64,000 nucleotides of DNA from Pseudoramibacter alactolyticus ATCC 23263 (lineage in GTDB: Bacteria; Bacillota; Clostridia; Eubacteriales; Eubacteriaceae). Made by a program: the position numbers and the translations under genes. The notes under the pieces were generated by a model, which saw only the letters and a program-made list of their open reading frames with translations, was not told the DNA's origin and searched no databases. How positions within the stretch are numbered: the first letter of the stretch is position 1; the number at the start of each line of letters is the position of its first letter. The stretch spans positions 2,019,221 to 2,083,220 of the forward strand of contig NZ_GL622359.1 of the NCBI RefSeq assembly GCF_000185505.1. Reading direction: 5' to 3'. Of this stretch, positions 50,866 to 59,412 are shown one piece after another.

Positions 50866-50963
50866 GGAGGCTGACGCTCATAAGGTAAAATATAAAGTGA
50901 TTCCATTCATTTGGTGATACAAATCCCAGTTTATAAAAAGATTTAATTAAGGCGTATGCAGGT

Positions 50964-50998
50964 GCGGCGGGATAGTTCTGTTATCCCGCCGCCTTTCT
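50964..50998 (+). terminator. Hairpin with T-rich tail
   Basis: GCGGCGGGATA / TATCCCGCCGC, 11-bp stem, followed by CTTTCTTTG. No gene ends immediately upstream; terminator of a lost gene or of an untranslated transcript from the DnaA-box region. Confidence 0.55.
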
Positions 50999-51525
50999 TT
51001 GTCGTTTCATGTCTTGCCTGTGTGCAGCCGGTTCCCCGCGTTTTTCTTCCCAGCATATTATTGTAAATATGCTTTCAGCATTCAGTACATACTTATTCAG
51101 AACTTTCAGCCGCCGGTCGATGGGGTTCAGCTTTTGGATGTGCTGCGCTGCTTGCATATGCATCCGTTACCTTTTCTTTCAGACCGGATAATCCGTGATC
51201 TGATTCCGTTGCAGGAAATACAGCATTTCTGCCGCGTTCTTCACGTTATAGGGAATGGCTGGACTTTCCTGGCCTTGCTTTCCTTTCCAAAACGCCCCGA
51301 ATCACCTCGGCAAGGGTAGGTGGCGTGGTATTTGCCTATTCCTCTGTCGGCCGGCTTTGCAGTTTCAATATGCGCGCTTTCAGCTGCCACAAACGCCGAT
51401 TTATCATCTTGATTTCTCGATTGCGGTTTCCTCGTTCTGTGGGTATGCCGCGCTTCTCCATTTTGTCGGGCGCAGCCGTCTTTGCAAAACGGGCACCTGA
51501 ATGCGCTGGAAGCGATGCGCGTTTA
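50981..51525 (-). pseudogene. MobA/MobL-family relaxase remnant
   Basis: Minus-strand pieces in several frames, in the right order: MEKRGIPTERGNRNREIKMI continuing NRRLWQLKARIL (the G-x-x-T-E-R-G-x-x-N-R-E signature), then TLAEVIRGVLE, then NAAEMLYFLQRNQITDYPVL, then a tail containing LNPIDRRLKVLNKYVLNAE. Frameshifts separate them and the relaxase catalytic domain is absent. Trace of a mobilisable element. Confidence 0.6.
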
Positions 51526-51708
51526 GTTTTAAAATGAACAAGCGATACAGAGCGGTCGGCATGACGCCGGTTGTTTTTTCATGCCTTTAGCCGAGAGGCG
51601 GCCTGCGCGTCTGTTCCGGGCGTATCGCCGCCTTGGGGATAATTGTCATTTCCCAAGAAATTTGATAAAATAAAGCGGAAATACGATGGTAATGATAAAG
51701 GAGATACC
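51526..51708. other. Spacer upstream of the HAD gene
   Basis: No gene; a ribosome site AAAGGAGATACC precedes ATG 51709 and an AT-rich segment near 51660 may hold its promoter. Confidence 0.35.
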
Positions 51709-52404
51709 ATGATCAAAGGGGTTATTTTTGATATGGACGGGCTGATGTTCGACACGGAAAGTCTGACTGTGGCGGCTTTTCAGCGAGGCATGCTTAAGGA
51801 AGGATTGGATCCGCTGCCGGATCATGCCTTTGCCCATTTGTTCGGTCGAAAATTATCGGAGGTCGTCGCCTTTTTTGAGACCGCAACCCATGATCATGCC
51901 GCGGCAGAGCGCATTACAGCCGAACGGGAACGCTATATCGAGCAGGCGCTGGCCGGCGGTTTTTTCAATCAAAAGCCCGGATTGGTTGCCTTGCTTGATT
52001 ATTTGAGGGCGGAAGGCCTGCCGCACATTGTGGCCTCCTCGTCGCCGCGCTGGCAGATCGAGCGGAATCTGAAGGCCACGCATATTGACGATTATTTCGA
52101 ACAGATTTTCAGCTCGGAACAGGTGGCGCGGGCCAAACCTGCACCGGATGTGTTTTTGGGGGCGGCGGCTGCGATGGGGGTGTCGCCGGGCAATTGCCTG
52201 GTGCTTGAAGATTCCATCAACGGTATTCAGGCGGCGGCAGCCGGCGGCATGATCCCGGTGATGATACCGGATTTGCGTCAGCCGGATGCCGAGACCCGGG
52301 GGATGGCGGCGGCCGTGTTCAACAATCTTGAGCAGGTGATCCCATGGATTGCCCTGCAAAATAAAGCGAAGTATCAGCAGGAGGAGTTGGATGGAGCGCA
52401 ATAA
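51709..52404 (+). CDS. HAD-superfamily phosphatase, beta-phosphoglucomutase-like
   Basis: 231 aa from ATG 51709 behind AAAGGAG. HAD motif I VIFDMDGLMFDTESL with the nucleophile Asp and acid Asp, motif II HIVASSSPRW, motif III lysine in ARAKPAPDVFLG, and motif IV CLVLEDSINGIQAA. The cap region between I and II is the helical type of subfamily IA (PGM-like). It may be a phosphatase or sugar-phosphate mutase. It overlaps the next gene by 14 bases. Confidence 0.88.
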   Translation: MIKGVIFDMDGLMFDTESLTVAAFQRGMLKEGLDPLPDHAFAHLFGRKLSEVVAFFETATHDHAAAERITAERERYIEQALAGGFFNQKPGLVALLDYLRAEGLPHIVASSSPRWQIERNLKATHIDDYFEQIFSSEQVARAKPAPDVFLGAAAAMGVSPGNCLVLEDSINGIQAAAAGGMIPVMIPDLRQPDAETRGMAAAVFNNLEQVIPWIALQNKAKYQQEELDGAQ

Positions 52405-53866
52405 GAAAATTTTAATCGGTGCGGTGGTAATCGCGTTGATTCTGATTTTAGCGGTTGGTTTTGCCCTGGCTTATGCCGGCCGGGATAAAACCCAGATTAA
52501 AGATCGAACATTGCATTTGTCGGTGAATGGCTGCGGGATGGAAGTGCCGCTCAAGAAAGACGGCATCACGGTGGATGTGCCCAGTCTGATGATCGGCAGC
52601 AACAACGCCTTCAAGCTGCTGGGGTACATTAACGGCAAAATAACGGTTGACGGCAAGACTTTAAAAGTTGGAAAATCGGTGAAGGTTGCGGTGACGGCGC
52701 TCACGCCGGAAAACAAGCTCAAAGTGGTGATCGCCAACGACAAAGACACGAGAACGGTATATCTGCGGACCTATTCCTCGCAGTTGCCGTCGCTGCGGGT
52801 GACCGGGGAATCGGCCGCCAATGGAGAATATTTGATTACCGAAAAGGACAAGCCGGTGATTTACGCGCTGAATACCAACGGCGACCTGATTTGGTATCAG
52901 GCGCTGGACGCCGATAAGGCGAAGGTGCGTTTTACGGATTTTAGGCGGCATGTGGCCACCAACGGCGATATTTATTATTCCTATCATCGAACGGATCCCG
53001 ACGCCGATAATGGGGGCATTGCAGATTACCAGCCGGGGATGCGGATCGTGATGGATGAAAATTTTAATGTCATCACCGAAGATGTCGGTCTGGGCTATTA
53101 CAATCCCGAAAAGACGGTGAATAAAGAAGAAGCCGGGCGATCGGTGGACGGGCACGGCTTTGAGCTGCTGAACAAAAACGACACCCTTACCTTGTCCTAT
53201 CAAACGGAACGGGTCAGCAACATCCCGGCGAATCTGAATCCGTCAAAAAACGCGACGGTGGTGGCGGCCGTGCTGCAGGAGGTGCACGGCAACAAGGTTG
53301 TTTGGGAATGGCGGAGCACCACTTTTGACAAGCTTTATGCCTTGTCTCGCCGCGGCAACGCCTATGGTTCGGATACCCCGCAGGATTATTTGCATGTGAA
53401 TGCGATGATTTTGGATCCGGCGGATAACAATCCGATTCTTTCCCTGGGGAACGCCGATGCCGTTATTAAAGTCGATCGGGAAACGGGGAAAATTCTTTGG
53501 GTGCTCGGCGGCAAGGCCGATGCCTTTGGCCTGAAGGCGCATCAGCAATTTGCGAACGTGACGGATATAGCGCTTGCGACCGATCGGACGCTGGTGGTAA
53601 CTCAGGCGAATAAAGTGACAACCTTCAGAATTAACGAAGCGGGCAAAAAAGTGACCTATCTTGCCAGCTACACAACAGCCGACGCGGTGAGCGCTGCGAA
53701 ACTGAGCCGGAAGCAGAATAATCTGATGATTGCCGGCAACGGCACGAACAAAATAATTGAAACTTTTTATGATACTCGGAGCAACGGTCTGATCGTCCGG
53801 ATGTCCGGCCACCAAACGTTATCGAGCGTTCGCTATTATGCTTCCGACAAAGCGGATGATGATTAA
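52391..53866 (+). CDS. Arylsulfotransferase-like membrane-anchored protein
   Basis: 491 aa, start ATG 52391, overlapping the HAD gene by 14 bases. One N-terminal helix (ILIGAVVIALILILAVGFAL) anchors a large extracytoplasmic domain. A beta-propeller of the ASST family is suggested by GDLIWYQALDADKAKV, RSVDGHGFELLNKNDTLTLS, KVVWEWRSTTFDKL, DYLHVNAMILDPADNNPILS, and DRETGKILWVLGGKADAFG with a following HQQF. ASST enzymes move sulfate between phenols without PAPS. The sulfo-histidine candidate is in DYLHVN or VDGHGF. Function by family only. Confidence 0.75.
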   Translation: MERNKKILIGAVVIALILILAVGFALAYAGRDKTQIKDRTLHLSVNGCGMEVPLKKDGITVDVPSLMIGSNNAFKLLGYINGKITVDGKTLKVGKSVKVAVTALTPENKLKVVIANDKDTRTVYLRTYSSQLPSLRVTGESAANGEYLITEKDKPVIYALNTNGDLIWYQALDADKAKVRFTDFRRHVATNGDIYYSYHRTDPDADNGGIADYQPGMRIVMDENFNVITEDVGLGYYNPEKTVNKEEAGRSVDGHGFELLNKNDTLTLSYQTERVSNIPANLNPSKNATVVAAVLQEVHGNKVVWEWRSTTFDKLYALSRRGNAYGSDTPQDYLHVNAMILDPADNNPILSLGNADAVIKVDRETGKILWVLGGKADAFGLKAHQQFANVTDIALATDRTLVVTQANKVTTFRINEAGKKVTYLASYTTADAVSAAKLSRKQNNLMIAGNGTNKIIETFYDTRSNGLIVRMSGHQTLSSVRYYASDKADDD

Positions 53867-54051
53867 AATCGAATGGCAAACGGTTCGAAGGGGTTCAGGG
53901 GGGAATTCTCCTTGAGCTTTTTTGATGTCGGCTTTTCGGCGGCGGTAACTGCATTGGATTTAGAACAAAAAACGATCCATTCATCGCTTGCGTGCCCATT
54001 AAGCTTATGCTAAGCTTTAGGGGCACTGTTAAAAATTTCCTAAAGATTGAC
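53867..54051. other. Intergenic region before the glycine riboswitch
   Basis: Contains AAGCTTA-tgc-TAAGCTT (54001-54017), a short inverted repeat. No gene. The riboswitch promoter should lie here but no clear -35/-10 pair stands out. Confidence 0.35.
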
Positions 54052-54143
54052 AGGCTCTGGAGAGTCCCTTAAATGGGCGCCGAAGGTGTAAGCGCGACGC
54101 GGGTTGAAGCGATCGCGTGATCTCTCAGGCAAACGGACAGAGT
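54052..54143 (+). ncRNA. Glycine riboswitch, single aptamer
   Basis: Conserved glycine-aptamer sequence: CTCTGGAGAGTCCC, GGGCGCCGAAGG, GCGTGATCTCTCAGGCAAA, closing P1 CTCTG/CAGAG. Only one aptamer is seen, not the tandem pair. It lies 52 bases upstream of an alanine/glycine:cation symporter gene, the usual place for singlet types. The stretch before the start codon has CTCAC-atcatg-GTGAG, a hairpin that could partly mask the GGAGG ribosome site, so control may be translational. Confidence 0.9.
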
Positions 54144-54194
54144 GAATCCTTTTTTACTTCGTCCCGACTCTCACATCATGGTGAGGAGGAACAA

Positions 54195-55619
54195 ATGTTT
54201 CATCAATTCAACGCTTTTCTTTTATGGTTTGACGGGGTCGTCTGGGGCCTGCCGTTGATTATTTTCATTTTGGCGGTCGGTATTTTACTCACCTTTCGAC
54301 TCGGTTTTCTTCAAGTCAAACACCTGCCGAAAGCCCTGCGCTTCATGTTTAAAAACGAAGCGGACGGTGAGGGGGAAGTCACCAGTTTCGGCGCGCTCTG
54401 CACCGCTCTTTCCGCCACCATCGGCACGGGGAATATCGTCGGGGTGGCAACCGCCATTGTGGCCGGCGGTCCGGGCGCGCTTTTCTGGATGGAAATTGCC
54501 GCGTTTTTGGGCATGGCGACCAAATACGCGGAAGGGCTTTTAGCCATTCGCTTCCGCACCATCGACGATCGCGGACACGTGCTCGGCGGCCCTTTTTATT
54601 ACATTGAGAACGGCATGGGCAAGAAATGGACCTGGCTTGCGAAAATCTTCGCCTTCTTCGGCATGGGCGTCGGGCTGTTCGGCATCGGGACATTCACCCA
54701 GGTCAATGGGATCACTTCGGCGATCAACACCTTTTTCGATCCGAGGAATCTGCACACGGTACATTTGTTCGGCGCCAATTATTCCTGGTCGATTGTGATC
54801 GGCGGAATCATTCTGACCATTGCGGTCGGGCTGGTGGTGATCGGCGGGCTCAGGCGCATCGCCCAGGTGTCGGAAGTGGTGGTGCCTTTTATGGCGGTGG
54901 CTTATGTGGCCTGCACCGTTATCATTTTGCTCACCCATCTGACGCACATTCCGGCGGCCGTGGTAACGGTGGTGCAAAGTGCCTTTGGCCTGCGGGCAAT
55001 GGCCGGCGGCGCGCTGGGCGCGATGATCGTGGCGATGCAAAAGGGGATCGCCCGGGGGATTTTCTCCAATGAATCGGGACTGGGCTCGGCGCCGATCGCG
55101 GCCGCGGCGGCTCAGACCAAATCCTGTGTGCGCCAGGGGCTTGTTTCGATGACGGGCACCTTTATCGATACCATCGTGATCTGCACGATGACAGGCCTTT
55201 CTATCGTTCTCACCGGCTCCTGGAACAAGGGCCTCGAAGGGGTGGACGTGACGATCCGCGCCTTCCAGCATGGGCTGCCCTTCCCGGCGCAGGTGGCGAG
55301 CTTTCTGCTGATGATCTGTCTGGTGTTCTTCGCCTTTACGACCATTCTCGGCTGGAATTATTACGGCGAACGCTGCCTGGAATACCTGTCGAACCGCAAC
55401 TACAAGGCGGTGATGACCTATCGCGTGCTGTATGTGCTGGCGATTTTTATCGGGCCGTTCATGACGGTGGAGGCGGTGTGGACCATCGCGGATATCTTTA
55501 ATGCGCTGATGGCCTTCCCGAACCTGATCGCCCTGGTGGCGCTGTCCGGCGTGGTGGCGGCTGAAACCCGCGCCTTCTTGAAACACGAGGAGGATCCCCG
55601 GATTTTGAGTTCAAAATAA
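54195..55619 (+). CDS. Alanine/glycine:cation symporter (AGCS family)
   Basis: 474 aa from ATG 54195 behind GAGGAGGAAC. About eleven helices. Family signatures: ALCTALSATIGTGNIVGVAT with the Na+/substrate motif, GGPGALFWMEIAAFLGMATK, GGPFYYIENGMGKKW, GIARGIFSNESGLGSAPIAA (the central N-E-x-G-x-G-x-x-P), and NYYGERCLEYL. It moves glycine or alanine with Na+. The riboswitch in its leader implies that glycine itself controls it: an activating riboswitch would fit efflux or uptake for catabolism. Ends at a strong bidirectional terminator. Confidence 0.95.
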   Translation: MFHQFNAFLLWFDGVVWGLPLIIFILAVGILLTFRLGFLQVKHLPKALRFMFKNEADGEGEVTSFGALCTALSATIGTGNIVGVATAIVAGGPGALFWMEIAAFLGMATKYAEGLLAIRFRTIDDRGHVLGGPFYYIENGMGKKWTWLAKIFAFFGMGVGLFGIGTFTQVNGITSAINTFFDPRNLHTVHLFGANYSWSIVIGGIILTIAVGLVVIGGLRRIAQVSEVVVPFMAVAYVACTVIILLTHLTHIPAAVVTVVQSAFGLRAMAGGALGAMIVAMQKGIARGIFSNESGLGSAPIAAAAAQTKSCVRQGLVSMTGTFIDTIVICTMTGLSIVLTGSWNKGLEGVDVTIRAFQHGLPFPAQVASFLLMICLVFFAFTTILGWNYYGERCLEYLSNRNYKAVMTYRVLYVLAIFIGPFMTVEAVWTIADIFNALMAFPNLIALVALSGVVAAETRAFLKHEEDPRILSSK

Positions 55620-55634
55620 TTTTGACACATAAAC

Positions 55635-55669
55635 AAAGAAAGCCTGAGATTTTGTCTCAGGCTTTCTTT
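55635..55669. terminator. Bidirectional terminator
   Basis: Perfect 15-bp stem AAAGAAAGCCTGAGA / TCTCAGGCTTTCTTT. Confidence 0.92.
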
Positions 55670-55678
55670 GTGTGCATT

Positions 55679-56305
55679 CTATTTGACGCCTGCGTCCGAT
55701 TCCGGCAGGCGCCCGATATAAACCGTCTCGATTCGGCCGTCATCATAATAAGCAAATTGGCTGACCGAGCCGTTGGGCAGAAAATCGAAGGCGATGCGGT
55801 CGGCGGGCAGGCCCTTGGCATAGGCCAGCCAGGTTTGAATGGCGGTGCCGTGGGAGACGACGACGATGGTGCGCCCGGGGTTGGCCCTCAGCAGGGCGAG
55901 GATTTCCGCGGTGAAGCGGACATAAACTTCCGGAATGCTTTCGCCGCCCGGCGGGGCAAAAGCCGAAGGCTCATCGCGGAAGGTATTGAGAATGTTGTCA
56001 AATCGGGCGTTGCACTCGGCAAAGGTCAAGCCCTGGAGCGCGCCGCCTTCAATTTCGTGCAGGTCATCCCGCAGGATGGGCGCGATATCCGGGTGATACT
56101 TTAAAACGCCGGTCAGGGTATCGCGCGCCCGGCTCAGCGGACTGGTATAGGCGGCATCGAAGGCAATCCGCTTAAAATAGTCACCAAGGGCGTCGGCCTG
56201 GCGCAGGCCCAGCGGCGTGAGCTTGGTATCGAGCACGCCCTGAAAGATGTGGTTTTGGTTTTCATAGGTTTCGCCGTGCCGGATAAGGTATAAGGTGGTG
56301 GTCAT
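55679..56305 (-). CDS. Histidine-phosphatase family protein
   Basis: 208 aa, start ATG 56305 behind CGGAGAG. Phosphoglycerate-mutase-like fold: LIRHGETYENQNHIFQG with the nucleophilic His (RHG), SPLSRARDTL, EGGALQGLTFAE, and VVVSHGTAIQTWLA with the second His. Too short and divergent for dPGM, so probably a small-molecule phosphatase. It is the last gene of the kinase-dehydrogenase unit (31 bp after the kinase gene), and may remove phosphate from an intermediate of that pathway. Confidence 0.88.
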   Translation of the reverse strand: MTTTLYLIRHGETYENQNHIFQGVLDTKLTPLGLRQADALGDYFKRIAFDAAYTSPLSRARDTLTGVLKYHPDIAPILRDDLHEIEGGALQGLTFAECNARFDNILNTFRDEPSAFAPPGGESIPEVYVRFTAEILALLRANPGRTIVVVSHGTAIQTWLAYAKGLPADRIAFDFLPNGSVSQFAYYDDGRIETVYIGRLPESDAGVK

Positions 56306-56336
56306 GAGGTCTCTCCGTGATGGTTGGCGCAAAAGA

Positions 56337-57848
56337 TCAGAGCTCGAGGTTCCGGAGGTCGCGGTAAATATCCTGAAGGGCCGGATAAACCTTGCGGTAA
56401 ATTTTCGCAAGCTTTTCGTATTTGGCCGACGCGTCAGAATTCGGCAGGTATTGTTCGTCCCGAAGGGAGACAATCTGGTCGCAGGCTGTGGGCACGTCCG
56501 AATAAGTCCCGGTGCCCACCATGGCAAGAATCGCAGCGCCAAGTGCGGCGGAATTTTCGGAAACGCCGGCCGGCAGCGCCACCGGAATATTGTAGATATC
56601 GGCCATCATCTGGCGCCAGATCGGCGCTTTGGATCCGCCGCCGCACATGCGCATCACTTTGGGATCAACGCCGATTTCCCGGTAAATATCCATCGATTCT
56701 TTCAGCGCGAAGGTGATCCCTTCCATTACGGCGCGCGTGAGGTCTTTCCTGGTTTGAATGGCGGACAGGCCGACAAACGATCCCCGGGCGTTGACGTCCC
56801 AATAGGGAGAAGCTTCACCCATCAGATAGGGATTATAGATCAGATGGTTCGCGCCGATGGGGGATTTGGCAATTTCCTTGTCGATCTGAAGATAGTCTTC
56901 GTCGTCGGGATAGAAACCATTGCGCCACCATTTGAGGGAAAGGCCCGCCGAATTGACCAGGCCCATCATGTGCCAGGCGTCGGGAACCGCGGTGCAGAAC
57001 GTGTAAACCCGGCCTTTGGGATCCAGCGCCGGACGGTTGGTGAAAGCAAAGACGACACCGGAGGTGCCGATGGTGGTCATCGCGCGGCCGGCGGCGACGA
57101 CGCCCGTGCCCACCGATGCCGCGGCGTTATCGCCGGCGCCGCCGACAACGACCACTTTCTCCGACAGGCCGACGGCACGGGCCACTTCGGGCCTGAGGGT
57201 GCCGGTGATCTGATAGGATTCATAAACCTTGGGCAGCATGCCCGGCGCGATGTCGAGGGCGGCCATCATCTCGTCTGACCAGCAGCGTCCCGGGGTATCC
57301 AATAGCTGGGTGGCAGATGCGTCCGACACTTCCGTGGCGAATTCACCGGTCAGGCGATAGCGAACGTAATCTTTGGGCAAAAGAATGTGGGCTGTTTGCG
57401 CAAAAACTTCCGGTTCGTTTTGTTCGACCCAGAAAATTTTGGCAGCGGTGAGCCCTTCCCGCGGCGGGTTGCAGGTGACTTTGAGCATGCGGTCCGCGCC
57501 GACGCGTTCGGCCATGGCCTTGGTGGCTTCGCCGGTGCGCTGATCATTCCAGAGAATGGCCTTGCGCAGCGGTTCGCCGTTGCCGTCGAGCAGGACGGCG
57601 CCCATCATCTGGCCGGCGATGCCGATGCCGATGATGGCTTCGGCCGGAACGTCAGCCTGTTTAACCACTTTTCGGATCGTCGCGACGGCGGCGTTGTACC
57701 AATCTTCAGGCTCTTGTTCGGCCCAGCCGTTGTAGGGCTGATACAAGGGATATTCCTGAAGGGCAAAGGTGATTTCCTTGCCGTTTTGGTCAAACAAGAC
57801 GGACTTAATACCGCCGGTGCCGAGATCCAATCCTAAAAAGTATTTCAT
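56337..57848 (-). CDS. FGGY-family carbohydrate kinase, xylulokinase-like
   Basis: 503 aa from ATG 57848. N-terminal YFLGLDLGTGGIKSVLFD, YNGWAEQEPEDWY, IAGQMMGAVLLD with the QMxG motif of xylulokinases, ILWNDQRTG, and the C-terminal ATP site TIGTSGVVFA, MRMCGGGSKAPIW. The closest match is XylB, but FGGY substrate range is broad and the neighbours (a RuBisCO-like protein, a glycerol-1-phosphate dehydrogenase homologue, no xylose isomerase) argue against simple xylose catabolism. Probably phosphorylates a ketose, a polyol or a sugar acid. Confidence 0.88.
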   Translation of the reverse strand: MKYFLGLDLGTGGIKSVLFDQNGKEITFALQEYPLYQPYNGWAEQEPEDWYNAAVATIRKVVKQADVPAEAIIGIGIAGQMMGAVLLDGNGEPLRKAILWNDQRTGEATKAMAERVGADRMLKVTCNPPREGLTAAKIFWVEQNEPEVFAQTAHILLPKDYVRYRLTGEFATEVSDASATQLLDTPGRCWSDEMMAALDIAPGMLPKVYESYQITGTLRPEVARAVGLSEKVVVVGGAGDNAAASVGTGVVAAGRAMTTIGTSGVVFAFTNRPALDPKGRVYTFCTAVPDAWHMMGLVNSAGLSLKWWRNGFYPDDEDYLQIDKEIAKSPIGANHLIYNPYLMGEASPYWDVNARGSFVGLSAIQTRKDLTRAVMEGITFALKESMDIYREIGVDPKVMRMCGGGSKAPIWRQMMADIYNIPVALPAGVSENSAALGAAILAMVGTGTYSDVPTACDQIVSLRDEQYLPNSDASAKYEKLAKIYRKVYPALQDIYRDLRNLEL

Positions 57849-57921
57849 TTTTTTCTCCTCTTCTCCATAAAATGAAAGCCGACAAAGGATGGTTGAACTA
57901 TATCGGGCCATGGCCCGGATA

Positions 57922-59223
57922 TTACAGGGTCAGTTCTTTTGCGTAGGTTTCCAGTTTTCCGGTATCGCTTAAAAGTGCAAGCAAGGTGTAGCGGGTCTTG
58001 ATGTCGCTGGCATGGCGCACGGCGTCTCTGATTTTATCCAAGCCGTACATCGCTTTAAAATCTTCAAGGTTGTAGCCGGCCTTGCCCAGGATTTTTTTCA
58101 TGAAGGCGACACCGGGCGTCTGCTTTAAATAAGAGCGGATGGTGGGCCAGCGGTCGCGGATAAAGCCGGAGCGGTCCGTGGCATAGGTAGCATTTTTGTT
58201 CTGCATGGCTTCAATTTCCGGGGCCATATCGTCGAAACATCGCACGAGTCCCCGATGCCAGGCGGACCGATCGAAACGGAAGGCGAAAGTGGCCGGATCC
58301 TCCTCTGCCAACCGCTTGCGGAGCATTTCCGAAACGACAGCCGAATAGGCAACGTCAATGCCGTGGGGAAAATAAGGCAGATGATTTTTAACGCAGGTTA
58401 ACTCAAAGAAATGGGAAATTAAATGTTCGGATCCCGAGGCCGGACGGGAACTGCCCTGGTAGGCGAGGGTGATGCCGACAATGGCCAGACTTTCCATCAA
58501 GCGGCCGATAGCGGCGGGGTCGCGCCGCATGATGGCATCAATATTATCGATGCAGGCATTGGTCTCGGTCTCGACCAGATCATAAATCATCTGGCATGCG
58601 GGTTCGCTGCTCATCAGGGTGGCCAATTTCCAGTCGCTGAGCGCTGAAAATTTGCCCAAAAGATCCCCGATGCCGGAACGAATCATGTCGATGGGGGCGC
58701 CCGCCAGCACATGCATATCGGCGACGATCCATCTCGGGGCCCGTCTGGAACAGGTGACCTTCAGCCCTTTGAGCATCATCACGGCACCGCTGGAAGCGAA
58801 GCCGTCCATCGACGGGGCGGTCGCGACGATCATACTGGGTACCTGATGATTAAAAGCGATGTATTTGCTCAGGTCGTTGATCACCCCGGATCCAACACCG
58901 ATAACAGCCCCGGTGCCTGCGCAGAAACAGGCCTCCGCCTTTGCAATGGTTGCCTCGTCGGGAATTAAAACATCCGTTTGATTAAAAAAGGCTTCATCCA
59001 CCGTGATGCCAGCGCCCGCCAGCGCCGCGATCACTTTTTCACCGCACAGCGGGCGGGTATTGCCGTCGGAAATGACGAGCACCCGGCGAATGCCGCCGAG
59101 CATTCCGGGAATCCGATCGTAGATGGCGGCATCGCCCACTTGCAGGATCCTCGTGTCGCTGTGGTGTTTGCGACCACAGTCGCATAGGAAGGCATCTTTC
59201 TGAAGTAAATCTTGTACATTCAT
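57922..59223 (-). CDS. sn-Glycerol-1-phosphate dehydrogenase-like protein (EgsA/AraM)
   Basis: 433 aa, divergent from the RuBisCO-like gene. Iron-containing alcohol-dehydrogenase fold: the NAD-binding AVIGVGSGVINDLSKYIAF, VATAPSMDGFASSGAVM typical of EgsA/AraM, the metal ligands around SGIGDLLGKFSALSDWK (Asp), SRPASGSEHLISHFFE (His) and PHGIDVAYSAV (His). EgsA reduces dihydroxyacetone phosphate to glycerol-1-phosphate in Bacillus. In this locus a ketose-phosphate of the catabolic route is an equally good substrate. The ATG is 9 bases from AGGAGGA. Confidence 0.88.
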   Translation of the reverse strand: MNVQDLLQKDAFLCDCGRKHHSDTRILQVGDAAIYDRIPGMLGGIRRVLVISDGNTRPLCGEKVIAALAGAGITVDEAFFNQTDVLIPDEATIAKAEACFCAGTGAVIGVGSGVINDLSKYIAFNHQVPSMIVATAPSMDGFASSGAVMMLKGLKVTCSRRAPRWIVADMHVLAGAPIDMIRSGIGDLLGKFSALSDWKLATLMSSEPACQMIYDLVETETNACIDNIDAIMRRDPAAIGRLMESLAIVGITLAYQGSSRPASGSEHLISHFFELTCVKNHLPYFPHGIDVAYSAVVSEMLRKRLAEEDPATFAFRFDRSAWHRGLVRCFDDMAPEIEAMQNKNATYATDRSGFIRDRWPTIRSYLKQTPGVAFMKKILGKAGYNLEDFKAMYGLDKIRDAVRHASDIKTRYTLLALLSDTGKLETYAKELTL

Positions 59224-59307
59224 GCGCAGATAATCCTCCTCAATTAATTAATGTATTTTATCATGGGAGCGGATGCCCGCCCATATTGAATAAAATTTCT
59301 ATAGCCC

Positions 59308-59327
59308 TATCGAAAATACTTTCGATA
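59308..59327. promoter_or_regulatory. 20-bp palindromic operator
   Basis: TATCGAAA-atac-TTTCGATA, perfect eight-base arms, ending at the -35 of the RuBisCO-like gene and between the divergent genes. Likely site of the SorC-family regulator. Confidence 0.6.
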
Positions 59328-59355
59328 TTGATGTTGTCGATGAAGCTTTTATAAT
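59328..59355 (+). promoter_or_regulatory. Promoter of the RuBisCO-like gene
   Basis: TTGATG (59328), 16-bp spacer, TATAAT (59350). Confidence 0.65.
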
Positions 59356-59412
59356 TAAAGGTAAACAGAAAAAGCGCAATTATGTGCGGAGATATTAAAC
59401 AAAGGAGACAAA

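Noticed and set aside
54117-54194. 26-residue N-terminal extension of the AGCS symporter
   Set aside because: It would be translated from within the riboswitch aptamer; ATG 54195 has a strong ribosome site and fits the family start.
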